Positions 17,082 to 26,613 of a stretch of 64,000 nt of DNA are shown in pieces. Where the stretch lies: positions 117,500 through 181,499 of the forward strand of contig CAZAPG010000008.1 in the NCBI GenBank assembly GCA_964486935.1, given 5' to 3'. The notes beneath the pieces are model-generated. The model ran no database searches, was not told the origin of the DNA, and saw nothing but the letters and a program-made list of their open reading frames with translations. The translations under genes and the position numbers were made by a program. The DNA is from CAZAPG01 sp964486935. GTDB lineage: Bacteria; Chloroflexota; Anaerolineae; 4572-78; J111. Numbering within the stretch: position 1 is the first letter of the stretch; each line of letters starts with the position of its first letter.

Positions 17082-17636
17082 ATGACCATTAGAAAAGTAA
17101 TTTACCTTGGCGATGACCGCCTGCGCCAAAAGGCCAAAAAAATCAAACAGTTTACGCCGGGCCTCAAACAACTGGCCCAGGACATGCTGGAAACTATGCG
17201 TCATTATAACGGCGTGGGGCTGGCCGGGCCTCAAATAGGGGTGATGCAGCGCATATTTGTGGCAGAAATTCCCGCCTCGGAAGATGACCAGATTGAGCCG
17301 CACCCGCAAAGCGGCGTTACCTACGTGCTGGTTAACCCCAAAATTGTCAAAACATCCGATACGCCGGTTGAGGGTGAAGAAGGCTGCCTGTCTATCCCTG
17401 GCTGGCGCGGATTGGTAGCGCGCCCCGACCGGGTTGAGGTAAAAGCGCAAGACCTGGATGGGCGTCAAATTAAATTAAAGGTTGACAACCTGCTGGCCCG
17501 CATTTTTCAGCACGAAATGGACCATTTAGACGGCGTGCTTTACTTTGACCACATTCAGGACAAAGCCAAATTGTGGCAGGTTGAGCCGGAGGAACAGGAG
17601 CAACCGTCGCCGGAGGCAGCTCAGGCAGCCGCTTGA
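17082..17636 (+). CDS. def: Peptide deformylase
   Basis: About 184 residues. All three family motifs are intact: GVGLAGPQIGV, EGCLSIPG (Cys metal ligand) and QHEMDHLDGVL (HExxH). The enzyme removes the N-formyl group from nascent proteins using Fe/Zn. ATG 17082 is favoured by the promoter position and GGAAAG; an ORF start at 16971 lies upstream of the -35. A Glu/Gln-rich tail of ~20 residues extends past the catalytic core. Confidence 0.93.
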   Translation: MTIRKVIYLGDDRLRQKAKKIKQFTPGLKQLAQDMLETMRHYNGVGLAGPQIGVMQRIFVAEIPASEDDQIEPHPQSGVTYVLVNPKIVKTSDTPVEGEEGCLSIPGWRGLVARPDRVEVKAQDLDGRQIKLKVDNLLARIFQHEMDHLDGVLYFDHIQDKAKLWQVEPEEQEQPSPEAAQAAA

Positions 17637-17647
17637 AAAGAATGTTA

Positions 17648-17796
17648 GTATCTACTCAGCCGCCGGTTCGCCCGGCGTTTTAACGCCGGGCTGAAACAGG
17701 TGCAAGGACGCTAAAGCGCCCTTAATTCGCTTAAAATTGGGTTTTTGAGTCTTAGCCTGGGATTTGAATCCCAGGCGACGCCGGCTGAGTAGTCAC
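17648..17796. mobile_element. MITE family B (149 bp) with 8-bp target duplication
   Basis: Ends read GTATCTACTCAGCCG and, on the other strand, GTGACTACTCAGCCG (13 of 15 identical). The flanks carry the direct repeat GAATGTTA at 17640-17647 and 17797-17804. The interior folds into several hairpins: CCCGGCG-TTTTAA-CGCCGGG and GCCTGGGATT-TG-AATCCCAGGC. No ORF. The inverted ends plus exact duplication make transposition the best explanation; unrelated in sequence to family A. Confidence 0.8.
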
Positions 17797-17830
17797 GAAT
17801 GTTATTCTGAACCGGTAAAGGCTGGCCGGT

Positions 17831-18019
17831 ATGCTCAACGAGTGGCTTAAACTTTTTCGCCCATTTTTACCAATCATTTTTATTCTGGCTCCGGCGGTAA
17901 TGTGTACGGTTAGTATTTGCTACGCTTCTCATTTGCCCGAATGGTGGTACTGGCTCAACTGTTGGGCTATACCTGTAGGGGTGGTGGGCGGCGTAATTGC
18001 GGTTTTTTATCTGGATTGA
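17831..18019 (+). CDS. Small two-helix membrane protein, hypothetical
   Basis: 62 residues: hydrophobic segments FLPIIFILAPAVMCTVSICY and WAIPVGVVGGVIAVFYL joined by a Trp-rich loop (LPEWWYWLNCW). AAAGG lies about 9 bp upstream. No known family. It sits between a MITE and aceE. Confidence 0.45.
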   Translation: MLNEWLKLFRPFLPIIFILAPAVMCTVSICYASHLPEWWYWLNCWAIPVGVVGGVIAVFYLD

Positions 18020-18140
18020 GATTAGATGGGGCTTATCGCCTTTAGGGCGCTTAAGCGTCCTTTGCCCTTTTAGCCCGATGCCTTAGCCTTGGGCGCGGAA
18101 TGACCGAATGCTCTCAAATACAACAAAGGAACAGGTAATT

Positions 18141-20837
18141 ATGACTCAGAACAATCAAAATAATAACCCGGAAAACATCGACGTAGATGTTTACGAAACC
18201 AGAGAGTGGCTTGAGTCGTTAGATTATGTGGCGCATAGCCGTGGCCCGGAGCGGGTCAAGCAGCTACTGCATGAGCTTGAAACATACGCCTACGAGGAGC
18301 ACGGGGTTCGGTTGCCCTTTTCGGCCAACACGCCCTACATCAACACCATTCCGGCCAGCGAGCAGCCGCCCTACCCCGGCAACCGGGAAATCGAGCGGCG
18401 CATCAAAAGCATTATCCGCTGGAACGCGATGGCCATGGTGGTGCGGGCCAATCGGGCCGATAGCTCGATTGGCGGCCATATTTCAACCTTTGCCTCGGCG
18501 GCTACCCTGTACGAAGTTGGCTTTAACCACTTCTTTAGGGGCAAGGGCGACAACCACGACGGCGACCAGATTTACTTTCAGGGACACGCCTCGCCGGGTA
18601 TTTATGCCCGCGCCTTTCTTGAGGGGCGGCTAACCGTTGAACATATGGAAAGCTTTCGCCATGAACTGCGGCCGGGCGGCGGGCTGTCCTCATACCCCCA
18701 CCCCTGGCTGATGCCTAAATTTTGGGAATTTCCCACCGTTTCTATGGGGCTGGGGCCAATTATGGCTATTTATCACGCCCGCTTTATCCGTTATCTGGAA
18801 GACCGGGGGCTGAAAAACCACAGCGACGCTAAAGTGTGGGCCTTTTTGGGCGATGGCGAAACCGATGAGCCGGAAACGCTGGGGGCTATTTCGCTGGCCG
18901 CCCGCGAGAAGTTGGACAACCTGATTTTTGTCATCAACTGCAACTTGCAACGCCTGGATGGCCCGGTGCGCGGTAACGGCAACATCATTCAAGAGCTTGA
19001 AACCGTGTTCCGTGGCGCAGGCTGGAACGCTATCAAAGTAATTTGGGGCACCGACTGGGACCCGCTGCTGGCTAAAGATAGAGAAGGCATTCTGGTCAAA
19101 CGGATGGGCGAGGTGGTTGACGGAGAATATCAAAAATTTACGGTTGAGAGCGGGGCCTATATTCGAGAGCATTTCTGGGGTACCGACCCGCGCCTGTTGG
19201 AAATGGTCTCTCACCTGTCTGATGAAGAGCTACGCAAGCTGCGCCTGGGGGGACACGACCCGGTAAAAGTTTACGCTGCCTACAAAGCAGCCGTAGAGCA
19301 CAAAGGGTCGCCCACCGTAATTTTGGCCCGCACCATTAAAGGTTACGGCCTGGGCGAGGCCGGCGAAGGCAAAAATATTACCCACCAGCAGAAAAAGCTA
19401 AACGAAGATGAACTGCGCGAGTTCCGCACCCGCTTTGGCATCCCCATTTCCGACGAAGAGATTGCCAACGCGCCCTTTTACCGGCCTCGAGAAGAAAGCC
19501 CCATGCTCAAATATCTGCACAGCCGCCGCGAGAAACTGGGCGGCTACGTGCCCAGCCGTAAACCTACCGAGGTTTACTTAACTACGCCCTCGGAAAAATT
19601 GTTCGAAGAGTTTTACGCCGGCACCGAAGGCCGCGAAGTTTCAACCACTATGGTTTTTGTGCGTATTTTGGCCAAACTGCTGCGCGATAAAGACCTGGGT
19701 AAGCTGGTAGTGCCCATTGTGCCCGACGAAGCCCGTACTTTTGGTATGGAGGCGCTCTTTCGCCAGTTTGGTATCTACTCGCACCGGGGCCAGCTTTACG
19801 AACCGGTTGACTCCGATAGCCTGCTCTACTACAAAGAGGCCACCGACGGCCAGATTTTGGAAGAGGGCATTACCGAGGCCGGCTCCATGTCGTCGTTTAT
19901 TGCCGCCGGCACCGCCTACGCCAACCACGGCATCAATACCATCCCCTTCTTTATTTACTACTCTATGTTTGGTTTGCAGCGCATTGGCGATTTGATTTGG
20001 GCCGCAGGCGACCTGCGCTGCAAAGGCTTTTTGGTGGGCGCTACCTCTGGCCGAACCACCCTCAACGGCGAAGGGTTGCAACACCAGGATGGCCACAGCC
20101 ACGTGCTGGCCTCTACCGTGCCCAACCTGTTTACCTATGACCCGGCCTTTGCCCACGAACTGGCCGTTATCATCCGCGATGGTATCCGCCGCATGTACGA
20201 AGAGCACGAAGACATCTTTTACTATCTCACCGTTACCAACGAGAACTACGCCATGCCGCCCATGCCGGGCAACGGCCAGGTAAAAGAGGGCATTCTCAAA
20301 GGTATGTACAAATTCCGCGAGGCTGACAACAAAAAGGCTAAACTGCGCGCCCAACTGTTTGGCAGCGGCGCTATTATGAACCAGGTGCTCAGGGCGCAAG
20401 AACTATTGCAGGAAAAATACAACATCGCCGCCGATGTGTGGAGCGTAACCAGCTACAAAGAACTGCGGCGCGACGCGCTGAATGTTGAGCGCTGGAATCT
20501 GTTGCATCCCAATGAAAAACCCAGAATACCTTACATCACCCAATGCCTCAAAGATGCGCCCGGCGTGTTTGTGGCCGCTTCTGATTATATGAAGTTGTTG
20601 CCCGACTCTATCCACCCCTGGTCGCCCAAGCCTATTGCCTCGCTGGGCACCGATGGTTTTGGCCGCAGCGATAGCCGCGAGGCGCTGCGCGACTTTTTTG
20701 AAGTTGACCATCGCTATGTTACGCTGGCTACGCTTACCTCGCTGGCTAAAGAAGGCCAAATTAAAAAAGATCAGGTTAGCGCCGCCATGGAAGAGTTGGA
20801 AATTGACCCCAACAAGCTCAACCCAATGACTTCATAG
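18141..20837 (+). CDS. aceE: Pyruvate dehydrogenase E1 component, homodimeric type
   Basis: About 898 residues, the size of single-chain AceE. It performs thiamine-diphosphate-dependent decarboxylation of pyruvate and acetyl transfer to lipoyl-E2. TPP site: FLGDGETDEPETLGAI with the following NCNLQRLDGPVRGNG; pyrimidine-side segment YKEATDGQILEEGITEAGSM; transketolase C-terminal domain near the end. ATG 18141 is chosen over 18108 because AGGAACAGG lies just upstream and the extra 11 residues are not family-like. aceF follows after 10 bp. Confidence 0.95.
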   Translation: MTQNNQNNNPENIDVDVYETREWLESLDYVAHSRGPERVKQLLHELETYAYEEHGVRLPFSANTPYINTIPASEQPPYPGNREIERRIKSIIRWNAMAMVVRANRADSSIGGHISTFASAATLYEVGFNHFFRGKGDNHDGDQIYFQGHASPGIYARAFLEGRLTVEHMESFRHELRPGGGLSSYPHPWLMPKFWEFPTVSMGLGPIMAIYHARFIRYLEDRGLKNHSDAKVWAFLGDGETDEPETLGAISLAAREKLDNLIFVINCNLQRLDGPVRGNGNIIQELETVFRGAGWNAIKVIWGTDWDPLLAKDREGILVKRMGEVVDGEYQKFTVESGAYIREHFWGTDPRLLEMVSHLSDEELRKLRLGGHDPVKVYAAYKAAVEHKGSPTVILARTIKGYGLGEAGEGKNITHQQKKLNEDELREFRTRFGIPISDEEIANAPFYRPREESPMLKYLHSRREKLGGYVPSRKPTEVYLTTPSEKLFEEFYAGTEGREVSTTMVFVRILAKLLRDKDLGKLVVPIVPDEARTFGMEALFRQFGIYSHRGQLYEPVDSDSLLYYKEATDGQILEEGITEAGSMSSFIAAGTAYANHGINTIPFFIYYSMFGLQRIGDLIWAAGDLRCKGFLVGATSGRTTLNGEGLQHQDGHSHVLASTVPNLFTYDPAFAHELAVIIRDGIRRMYEEHEDIFYYLTVTNENYAMPPMPGNGQVKEGILKGMYKFREADNKKAKLRAQLFGSGAIMNQVLRAQELLQEKYNIAADVWSVTSYKELRRDALNVERWNLLHPNEKPRIPYITQCLKDAPGVFVAASDYMKLLPDSIHPWSPKPIASLGTDGFGRSDSREALRDFFEVDHRYVTLATLTSLAKEGQIKKDQVSAAMEELEIDPNKLNPMTS

Positions 20838-20847
20838 GAGTAAAACT

Positions 20848-22533
20848 ATGGCAACCGAATTTAAGCTGCCTGAACTTGGCGAAAATATTTTGTCTGGCGA
20901 CGTGGTTTCGGTGCTGGTTTCCGAGGGTGATACCATTAACAAGGATGACCCGGTGATAGAACTTGAAACCGACAAAGCCACCATCGAAGTTCCGTCTTCG
21001 GTGAGCGGCACCATCACGGCCATTCATGTCAAACCGGGCGATACCGTTGAGGTTGGGCAGGTAATTTTAGTGACCGAAGATGGCGCTGCCGAAAATGGTC
21101 AGCCCAAACCCGTTCAAGAAGCTGAACAGCCCGCGGAAGCGGAACCCGCCGTGGCCGAAGAGTCTCCCAAAGAGCCGGCCCCGGCAGAGCCGGAACCGCC
21201 CGCCGCAGAGCCGGAAGCCGAAACTGCCCCTGCCACCGTAGAGTTTAAACTGCCCGATTTGGGCGAAAATATTGAGTCTGGAACGGTGGTTGGGGTGCTG
21301 GTCTCAGAAGGCGACTCGATAGCCAAAGACCAGGGCGTGCTGGAGCTGGAAACCGATAAAGCCACGGTTGAAGTGCCCTCGCCTGTGGGCGGTACCGTCA
21401 AACAGGTTCACGTAGCAGAAGGCGAAACCGCCAGCGTCGGGCAGGTCATTTTAACCCTCGAAACCGCCGCCACAACCCCCTCAAAACCCAAACCCAAACC
21501 CGAAACCAAACAGGCCGAACCGGAACCGGCTTCAAAAGAAGAATCGCCGGCCAAAGCCGCTAAACCCGCCCCGGCAGAAACCCGGCCGGTAACGCCGCCG
21601 GCCGAGATACAGCCCCGGCTAGAACGAGGCGTCATTCCGGCTGCGCCCAACGTGCGGCGGCTGGCCCGCGAGATTGGCGTTGATATTGCCCAGGTAGCCG
21701 GTACCGGCCCGGCAGGGCGCATCTCGATAGATGACATCAAGCGCCATGCCCGGGAACGAGGAGCCGCCGGGGGTGCTCCCGCTGGCCGGGTGGCCGCCCC
21801 GCCCCTGCCCGATTTTAGCCTGTGGGGCCAGGTAGAGCGTCAGAAAATGAGCAACATTCGGCGGGCCACGGCCAGGCACATGGATGCGGCCTGGTCTGCC
21901 ATTCCGCATGTAACCCAGTTTGACAGAGCCGATATCACCGACCTGGAACAACTACGTAAACGGTTTGGCAAAAAAGTGGAAGAGGCCGGCGGCAAGCTGA
22001 CCATTACCGCCATTTTGCTTAAGGTGGCGGCCGCGGCGCTAAAAGAGTTCCCCAAATTCAACGCCAGCATCGACACGGCCAAAGAGGAAATCATCTACAA
22101 ACAGTACTACCACATCGGCGTGGCGGTTGATACCGAGCGAGGCTTGCTGGTGCCTGTCATCCGCAATGTAGACCAGAAAAACATTATAGAACTGGCCGTT
22201 GAACTGGGCGAAGTGGCCGAAAAGGCCCGCAACAGCAAACTTACCCTTGATGACATCCAGGGCGGTTGCTTTACCATTACCAACCTGGGCGGCATTGGTG
22301 GCGCCAATTTTACCCCTATTGTCAATTTGCCGGAGGTGGCAATTTTAGGCGTTAGCCGGGGTAGCAAAGAACCAAAATTTAAAGATGACGGTAGCATAGA
22401 ACCCCGGCTTATGCTGCCGCTCTCACTCTCTTACGACCACCGGCTGATTGATGGGGCCGACGCTGCCCGCTTTCTCCGCTGGGTGGTAGAGTATCTGGAG
22501 CAGCCATTTCTTACGGCTTTGCAGGGCTGGTAA
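20848..22533 (+). CDS. aceF: Dihydrolipoamide acetyltransferase (E2) of pyruvate dehydrogenase
   Basis: A 561-residue E2 with two N-terminal lipoyl domains (each with ETDKATIEVPS / ETDKATVEVPS, modified Lys within), Pro/Ala/Glu linkers, a peripheral-subunit-binding domain (APNVRRLAREIGVDIAQVAG) and the catalytic CAT domain ending SYDHRLIDGADAARFLR (HxxxDG active site). Perfect SD and 10-bp spacing from aceE show an operon. No E3 (lpd) is in the window. Confidence 0.95.
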   Translation: MATEFKLPELGENILSGDVVSVLVSEGDTINKDDPVIELETDKATIEVPSSVSGTITAIHVKPGDTVEVGQVILVTEDGAAENGQPKPVQEAEQPAEAEPAVAEESPKEPAPAEPEPPAAEPEAETAPATVEFKLPDLGENIESGTVVGVLVSEGDSIAKDQGVLELETDKATVEVPSPVGGTVKQVHVAEGETASVGQVILTLETAATTPSKPKPKPETKQAEPEPASKEESPAKAAKPAPAETRPVTPPAEIQPRLERGVIPAAPNVRRLAREIGVDIAQVAGTGPAGRISIDDIKRHARERGAAGGAPAGRVAAPPLPDFSLWGQVERQKMSNIRRATARHMDAAWSAIPHVTQFDRADITDLEQLRKRFGKKVEEAGGKLTITAILLKVAAAALKEFPKFNASIDTAKEEIIYKQYYHIGVAVDTERGLLVPVIRNVDQKNIIELAVELGEVAEKARNSKLTLDDIQGGCFTITNLGGIGGANFTPIVNLPEVAILGVSRGSKEPKFKDDGSIEPRLMLPLSLSYDHRLIDGADAARFLRWVVEYLEQPFLTALQGW

Positions 22534-22537
22534 ATAA

Positions 22538-24430
22538 TTGGCTCAATCATTCATAACCGCAGGGCGACATTCAAATAAAAATCCCGGCAGAGCCTCCTTC
22601 CCGTCCATTTCCACCGAGCTCCAAGCCGTTTTGCAGCGTATTGTTGACGACGTAGTAGCTGGCCTGGGCTGCGTGGGGGCAATGGTGGCTACCCTGGAAA
22701 TGGATAACTCGCTGCCGGTGCGGGCTTATTCGGTAAATTTTGCTCCGAGCCTGCTCAAATATTTAGAGGACAAATTAGGAGTTGGCCTGATTGGCCCTCG
22801 CTCTGTGGCTTACCTTGACCACAAGAAATATAAAGATAATCTCAGCGTGCGCGCGGTTAGCGGACCAACCGGCAAACCAGAAGTTATGGTCTCTGACCGC
22901 CTGTACGACCTGTTCAGACCTGTAGTTAGCAAACCCCTGTCTGATATAGCCCAGCGCCTCACCGAAATCAATCAGGTAGCGGCGGTGCCCTTTTCTATTG
23001 GCAACGAGGTAGTTGGCAATTTGTTTGCCGCCTCGCGCCAGGCTTTCTCCCCGCGAGAAATTGATTTTTTAACTGCCTTTGGCAGCCAGGCTGCCACGGC
23101 CATTCAAACCCAACGCTACCTCACCGAAATGCGGGCGCTGGAGCGAGTCATTTTGGCAATGCAGGCCAGCATCACCAGCGAAACCCAGGTGTTGCAACTG
23201 GTAGTTGATACCGTTGTGCAGCGCCTGGGTTATGTGGGGGCAATGGTGGCCACCCTCGAAGCCGACAACAGCCTGCCGGTGCGAACTTACGCCATAGGTT
23301 TTGAGACCGCCATTCTCAAGCAGTTAGAAGACAAGCTGGGGGTTTCGTTGATTGGCTCAAAATCGGTTGCTTATCTGGACAACCCGCGATTCCGCGAGAA
23401 TTTGAGCGTGCGGGCGGTTAAAGGCGCAAACGGCCGGCCAGAACGTTTTGTTGAGTCTGACAAGCTGTTCGACCTGTTCCGTCCGGTGGTCAACAAACCC
23501 CTGTCTGACCTGGCCCAAAAACTCACCGGTATTCAGCGGGTAATGGCCGTGCCTTTTTACCTGGAAGATGAAGTGGTAGGCAATTTGTTTGTGGCCAGCC
23601 GCCGGCCCAAATTTCACAAGTGGGAAAAAGAGGTTTTGGCCACCTTTGCCCAGCAAGCGGCGGTGGGTATTCGCAATGCGCGGCTGTATCGCATTGCCGA
23701 GGAGCGCCGCCAGATTGCCCAGCTTTTTGGCAAAATGGCCTTTAGCGCGGCAGCCAGCATCCACGCGCTGCGTAATCACATTGGCGCGCCGCGCACCTAT
23801 CTGCAACTTTTGGAGATTAAAGACCAGCTTACGCCGGCACAATTAAAAGAACTGCAAGACTCGCAAGCCGGCGCGCTGGAGCATCTCAGCCGGGCCATTA
23901 ACATTTTAGACAACCTGCATGAGCCGTGGAGTCAAACCCCGGATAAATTATTGGATGTCAACAAATGTTTAATTATGGCCGTTAGAAAAGCATTTCCCCA
24001 CAGAATGTTAGAGATGGGCAATAACGTGGTAGATACCGGCGATAATGTCGTAATTCACAAATCGCTGGCCGACAATTTGCCTCCGGTCAAAACCTCGCCC
24101 GATATGCTGACCGAGGCCCTCAGAATTATTATTAAAAACGCGCTGGAGGCCGTTAAACAAAACGGCAAACGTGGCCGGCTACAAATTGAAAGCCGGTTGC
24201 AGGCCGATGGCCTGATTGAAATAACTGTTCGAGACAATGGCGCCGGCATTAAGCCAGAAAATCTAAACAAGGTGTTTGAACTGGGCTGGTCCACCAAAAA
24301 TGGCGAAGGGATGGGCTTTGGCCTGTTCTGGACCAAAGATTACATCGAGGGTTTGGGCGGCAACATTCATGTAGAGAGCGTTTGGCAAAAGGGCGCTACG
24401 TTTGTTATCAACCTGCCGGCCATCACTTAA
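22538..24430 (+). CDS. Sensor histidine kinase with duplicated GAF domain
   Basis: 630 residues. Two GAF-like domains (about 25-200 and 210-395) are clear duplicates: each has GAMVATLE, DNSLPVR, LEDKLGV, SVAYLD, NLSVRAV, DLFRPVV and the AVPF...EVVGNLF core. Then comes a dimerisation helix with HALRNHIGAP (phospho-acceptor His likely) and an HATPase: IIIKNALEAV (N box), VRDNGAGI (G1), GEGMGFGLFW (G2). No membrane helix, so cytosolic. It begins 4 bp after aceF at a TTG with no obvious SD, which suggests coupling to aceF translation. No partner regulator adjacent. The GAF ligand is unknown. Confidence 0.78.
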   Translation: MAQSFITAGRHSNKNPGRASFPSISTELQAVLQRIVDDVVAGLGCVGAMVATLEMDNSLPVRAYSVNFAPSLLKYLEDKLGVGLIGPRSVAYLDHKKYKDNLSVRAVSGPTGKPEVMVSDRLYDLFRPVVSKPLSDIAQRLTEINQVAAVPFSIGNEVVGNLFAASRQAFSPREIDFLTAFGSQAATAIQTQRYLTEMRALERVILAMQASITSETQVLQLVVDTVVQRLGYVGAMVATLEADNSLPVRTYAIGFETAILKQLEDKLGVSLIGSKSVAYLDNPRFRENLSVRAVKGANGRPERFVESDKLFDLFRPVVNKPLSDLAQKLTGIQRVMAVPFYLEDEVVGNLFVASRRPKFHKWEKEVLATFAQQAAVGIRNARLYRIAEERRQIAQLFGKMAFSAAASIHALRNHIGAPRTYLQLLEIKDQLTPAQLKELQDSQAGALEHLSRAINILDNLHEPWSQTPDKLLDVNKCLIMAVRKAFPHRMLEMGNNVVDTGDNVVIHKSLADNLPPVKTSPDMLTEALRIIIKNALEAVKQNGKRGRLQIESRLQADGLIEITVRDNGAGIKPENLNKVFELGWSTKNGEGMGFGLFWTKDYIEGLGGNIHVESVWQKGATFVINLPAIT

Positions 24431-24500
24431 GCCCCAGGCCCAAATTGAGCAATCATCAGCTTTGCCCCTACTACCCCAACAGACAACTGCGGATTAATGA

Positions 24501-25214
24501 ATGATAAAAAATGAGTCGCTAAAAACGGCGGTAATTGTTTCTGCCAATATTGAGTGGCAGGTATTACAGACGCTTTTGCCGCCGGTCAATTTGCAAAGTT
24601 CACCCCTGGGGCATTGGTTTAAGCTTGAAATGGAGGTGGCCGGCCAGACTCAGCCGGTGCTCTTTTTTCACGGAGGCTGGGGCAAAATTGCGGCGGCGGC
24701 TTCGGCCCAATATGTGTTGAGCCACTGGACGCCTCGATTACTGGTCAATTTGGGGACGTGCGGCGGCTTTGAGGGGCAGGTGGAAAAGGGAACAATCATT
24801 CTGGCGGAACGCACCGTAGTGTACGATATCATCGAGCAGATGACCGGCTACGATGAGGCCATTGCCCATTTTAGCGCCCAAATTGACCTGTCGTGGTTGA
24901 AGGAACCCTACCCCCAGCCGGTGCGCCGCACCCTGCTGGTTTCCGGCGACCGCGATTTGATGGCTGACGACCTGCCCCGGCTGCACGCCAAATATGGCGC
25001 AGTGGCCGGCGATTGGGAATCCGGGGCGATTGCCTGGGTGGCTGCCCGCAGCAATACCCGCTGCTTGATTTTGCGCGGCGTTACCGATTTGGTAGGCCGT
25101 AACGGCGGCGAGGCCTACGACGGAAATTTGGAGGTATTTGTCGAAGGCACTCGCCGCGTGTTTGAGTCGCTGTTGCCCCATCTGCCGCAGTGGATTGCGG
25201 CTGGATTAGCCTGA
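24501..25214 (+). CDS. Nucleoside phosphorylase / MTA-SAH nucleosidase family protein
   Basis: 237 residues of the PNP_UDP_1 fold: FHGGWGKIAAAASAQYVL, LVNLGTCGGFEG, the ESGAIAWVAARS metal/ribose-binding segment and LRGVTDLVGRNGG (catalytic Asp). The sequence resembles MTA/SAH nucleosidase-like proteins but I cannot tell hydrolase from phosphorylase. Independent of the upstream kinase (71-bp gap). Confidence 0.75.
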   Translation: MIKNESLKTAVIVSANIEWQVLQTLLPPVNLQSSPLGHWFKLEMEVAGQTQPVLFFHGGWGKIAAAASAQYVLSHWTPRLLVNLGTCGGFEGQVEKGTIILAERTVVYDIIEQMTGYDEAIAHFSAQIDLSWLKEPYPQPVRRTLLVSGDRDLMADDLPRLHAKYGAVAGDWESGAIAWVAARSNTRCLILRGVTDLVGRNGGEAYDGNLEVFVEGTRRVFESLLPHLPQWIAAGLA

Positions 25215-25231
25215 GTAAGGCGCGCCACGTT

Positions 25232-26461
25232 TTACTTGCGTCGGGCCAGGTACACTACCCCGCCGCCAACGGCAATGCCCAGCCCCATTAAACAGGCCGC
25301 GCCAATAGCCCCCAGCAAAACGTAGGGTATAGCCAGATTGGTGGTGGCCGAACCGCTATCGCTGAAAACGGCCGGCACTTCAATGTTCACCGCGCCATCC
25401 TGGCAGGGGTACATATCGGTGCGGTAGGTCAGGTCGTGAACGTTCGACACATCGGGCAGGCTGCCGTTAAAGTCGAACACGGGGTCGATGGTCATTTCGT
25501 TGGGCGACATCTGGCCGTAAAAGCGGGTCACATATGGATAGCGCTGCCGTAACTCTTGCAGCAGGGGGTCAATCACGTTAAGCTGCGAGGTGGGCTGGGC
25601 GTATTCGGTGATAAAGGCTTTGCCCTCAAAACGGTCGATGCCGCTGGCGACCAGTTGCAGGTAATTGGTGCCGCCGCCAAACGGCCCGGCCAGCGAGAGG
25701 TCATCATTGGCAATTTCCAGGCTGGCGTAATTTTGAGATTCGGCCCTGGCGCGTCCAAAAATCCAGGTGTAAATGCCCATATTGGGCGTAGCCGCTACCG
25801 CCGTTAAGCGGATGGGAATCATAGGGCGCTCTGATTGGTAGGTCATTTTTACCGGCTGTATATCCTGTACGCCTTGGTCTGGCTGCAACTTCATGGCTAA
25901 AAAGACCATGTTTTCCTGCACATAGACGTGAACCAGCGGCTCCATTTCTGGGGTGATGCGGTAGTTGTTTTCGTTTAGCCAGTCGATGAGGGCGTTGGCG
26001 TTGCCGGTTTCTGTGCCCACCACATCGAAGGCGTAGGGGCCGGCCTCGCCGCTGGCAAACACGGTGACATCCTGCTCGGCGACGGCCTCTTCAACGGCCC
26101 CGGCTGCCGGGGCCATCAACATTGTGTCGTCAAACATGCAGTCGGGCACAGGCGGCAGCATGAAGACCGGGTCGGTAGCGGTTTGAATTTCGGTAAAGCT
26201 GTCCATTTCGGCCACGTCAACCTCTGGCACGCTGGGCACGGGCACCACCCAGGCAAAATCGGGGGCGCTGCCGGTGTAGTTAATCTGCACATAGGCCGAT
26301 ATCTGACCGGGGTCTACCGTAAAAATAATCCGTTCGGCGGCCTGGTCTACCGGAATATTCTGGCAGAATAATCCGCCACATGCCAGCGCCGGTTGGGCCG
26401 AGAGTAAGGTGGCGGTGCAGAAAAACACCGCAAAAAACAAAAAAAATTTTACCAGCTTCAT
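25232..26461 (-). CDS. DUF2330 exported protein with C-terminal membrane anchor
   Basis: 409 residues: signal peptide (LFFAVFFCTATLLSAQPALA), then ACGGLFCQ, the conserved start of mature DUF2330 proteins, and FTVDPGQISAYVQINYTGSA, FAWVVPVPSVPEVDVAE. A C-terminal helix (IPYVLLGAIGAACLMGLGIAVGG) plus YLARRK gives a membrane anchor. Function of DUF2330 is unknown. Standalone gene. Confidence 0.8.
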   Translation of the reverse strand: MKLVKFFLFFAVFFCTATLLSAQPALACGGLFCQNIPVDQAAERIIFTVDPGQISAYVQINYTGSAPDFAWVVPVPSVPEVDVAEMDSFTEIQTATDPVFMLPPVPDCMFDDTMLMAPAAGAVEEAVAEQDVTVFASGEAGPYAFDVVGTETGNANALIDWLNENNYRITPEMEPLVHVYVQENMVFLAMKLQPDQGVQDIQPVKMTYQSERPMIPIRLTAVAATPNMGIYTWIFGRARAESQNYASLEIANDDLSLAGPFGGGTNYLQLVASGIDRFEGKAFITEYAQPTSQLNVIDPLLQELRQRYPYVTRFYGQMSPNEMTIDPVFDFNGSLPDVSNVHDLTYRTDMYPCQDGAVNIEVPAVFSDSGSATTNLAIPYVLLGAIGAACLMGLGIAVGGGVVYLARRK

Positions 26462-26549
26462 TGCTTGCCTCCTCTAATTGGTTCGGTTGGGTTGTTCTTG
26501 TCTATTATAACGCTATTTGGCCCTAAATAGTTCCGCGTATTTTGCCATT

Positions 26550-26583
26550 AAAAAAAGCCCACACCTGGCAGTGGCGTGGGCTT
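26550..26583 (-). terminator. Intrinsic terminator of rplI
   Basis: On the minus strand AAGCCCAC pairs with GTGGGCTT and is followed by a run of T residues, 30 bp after the rplI stop. Confidence 0.85.
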
Positions 26584-26613
26584 GTGGGTCGAAAAAAAGA
26601 AAAGCCGGCTTCC

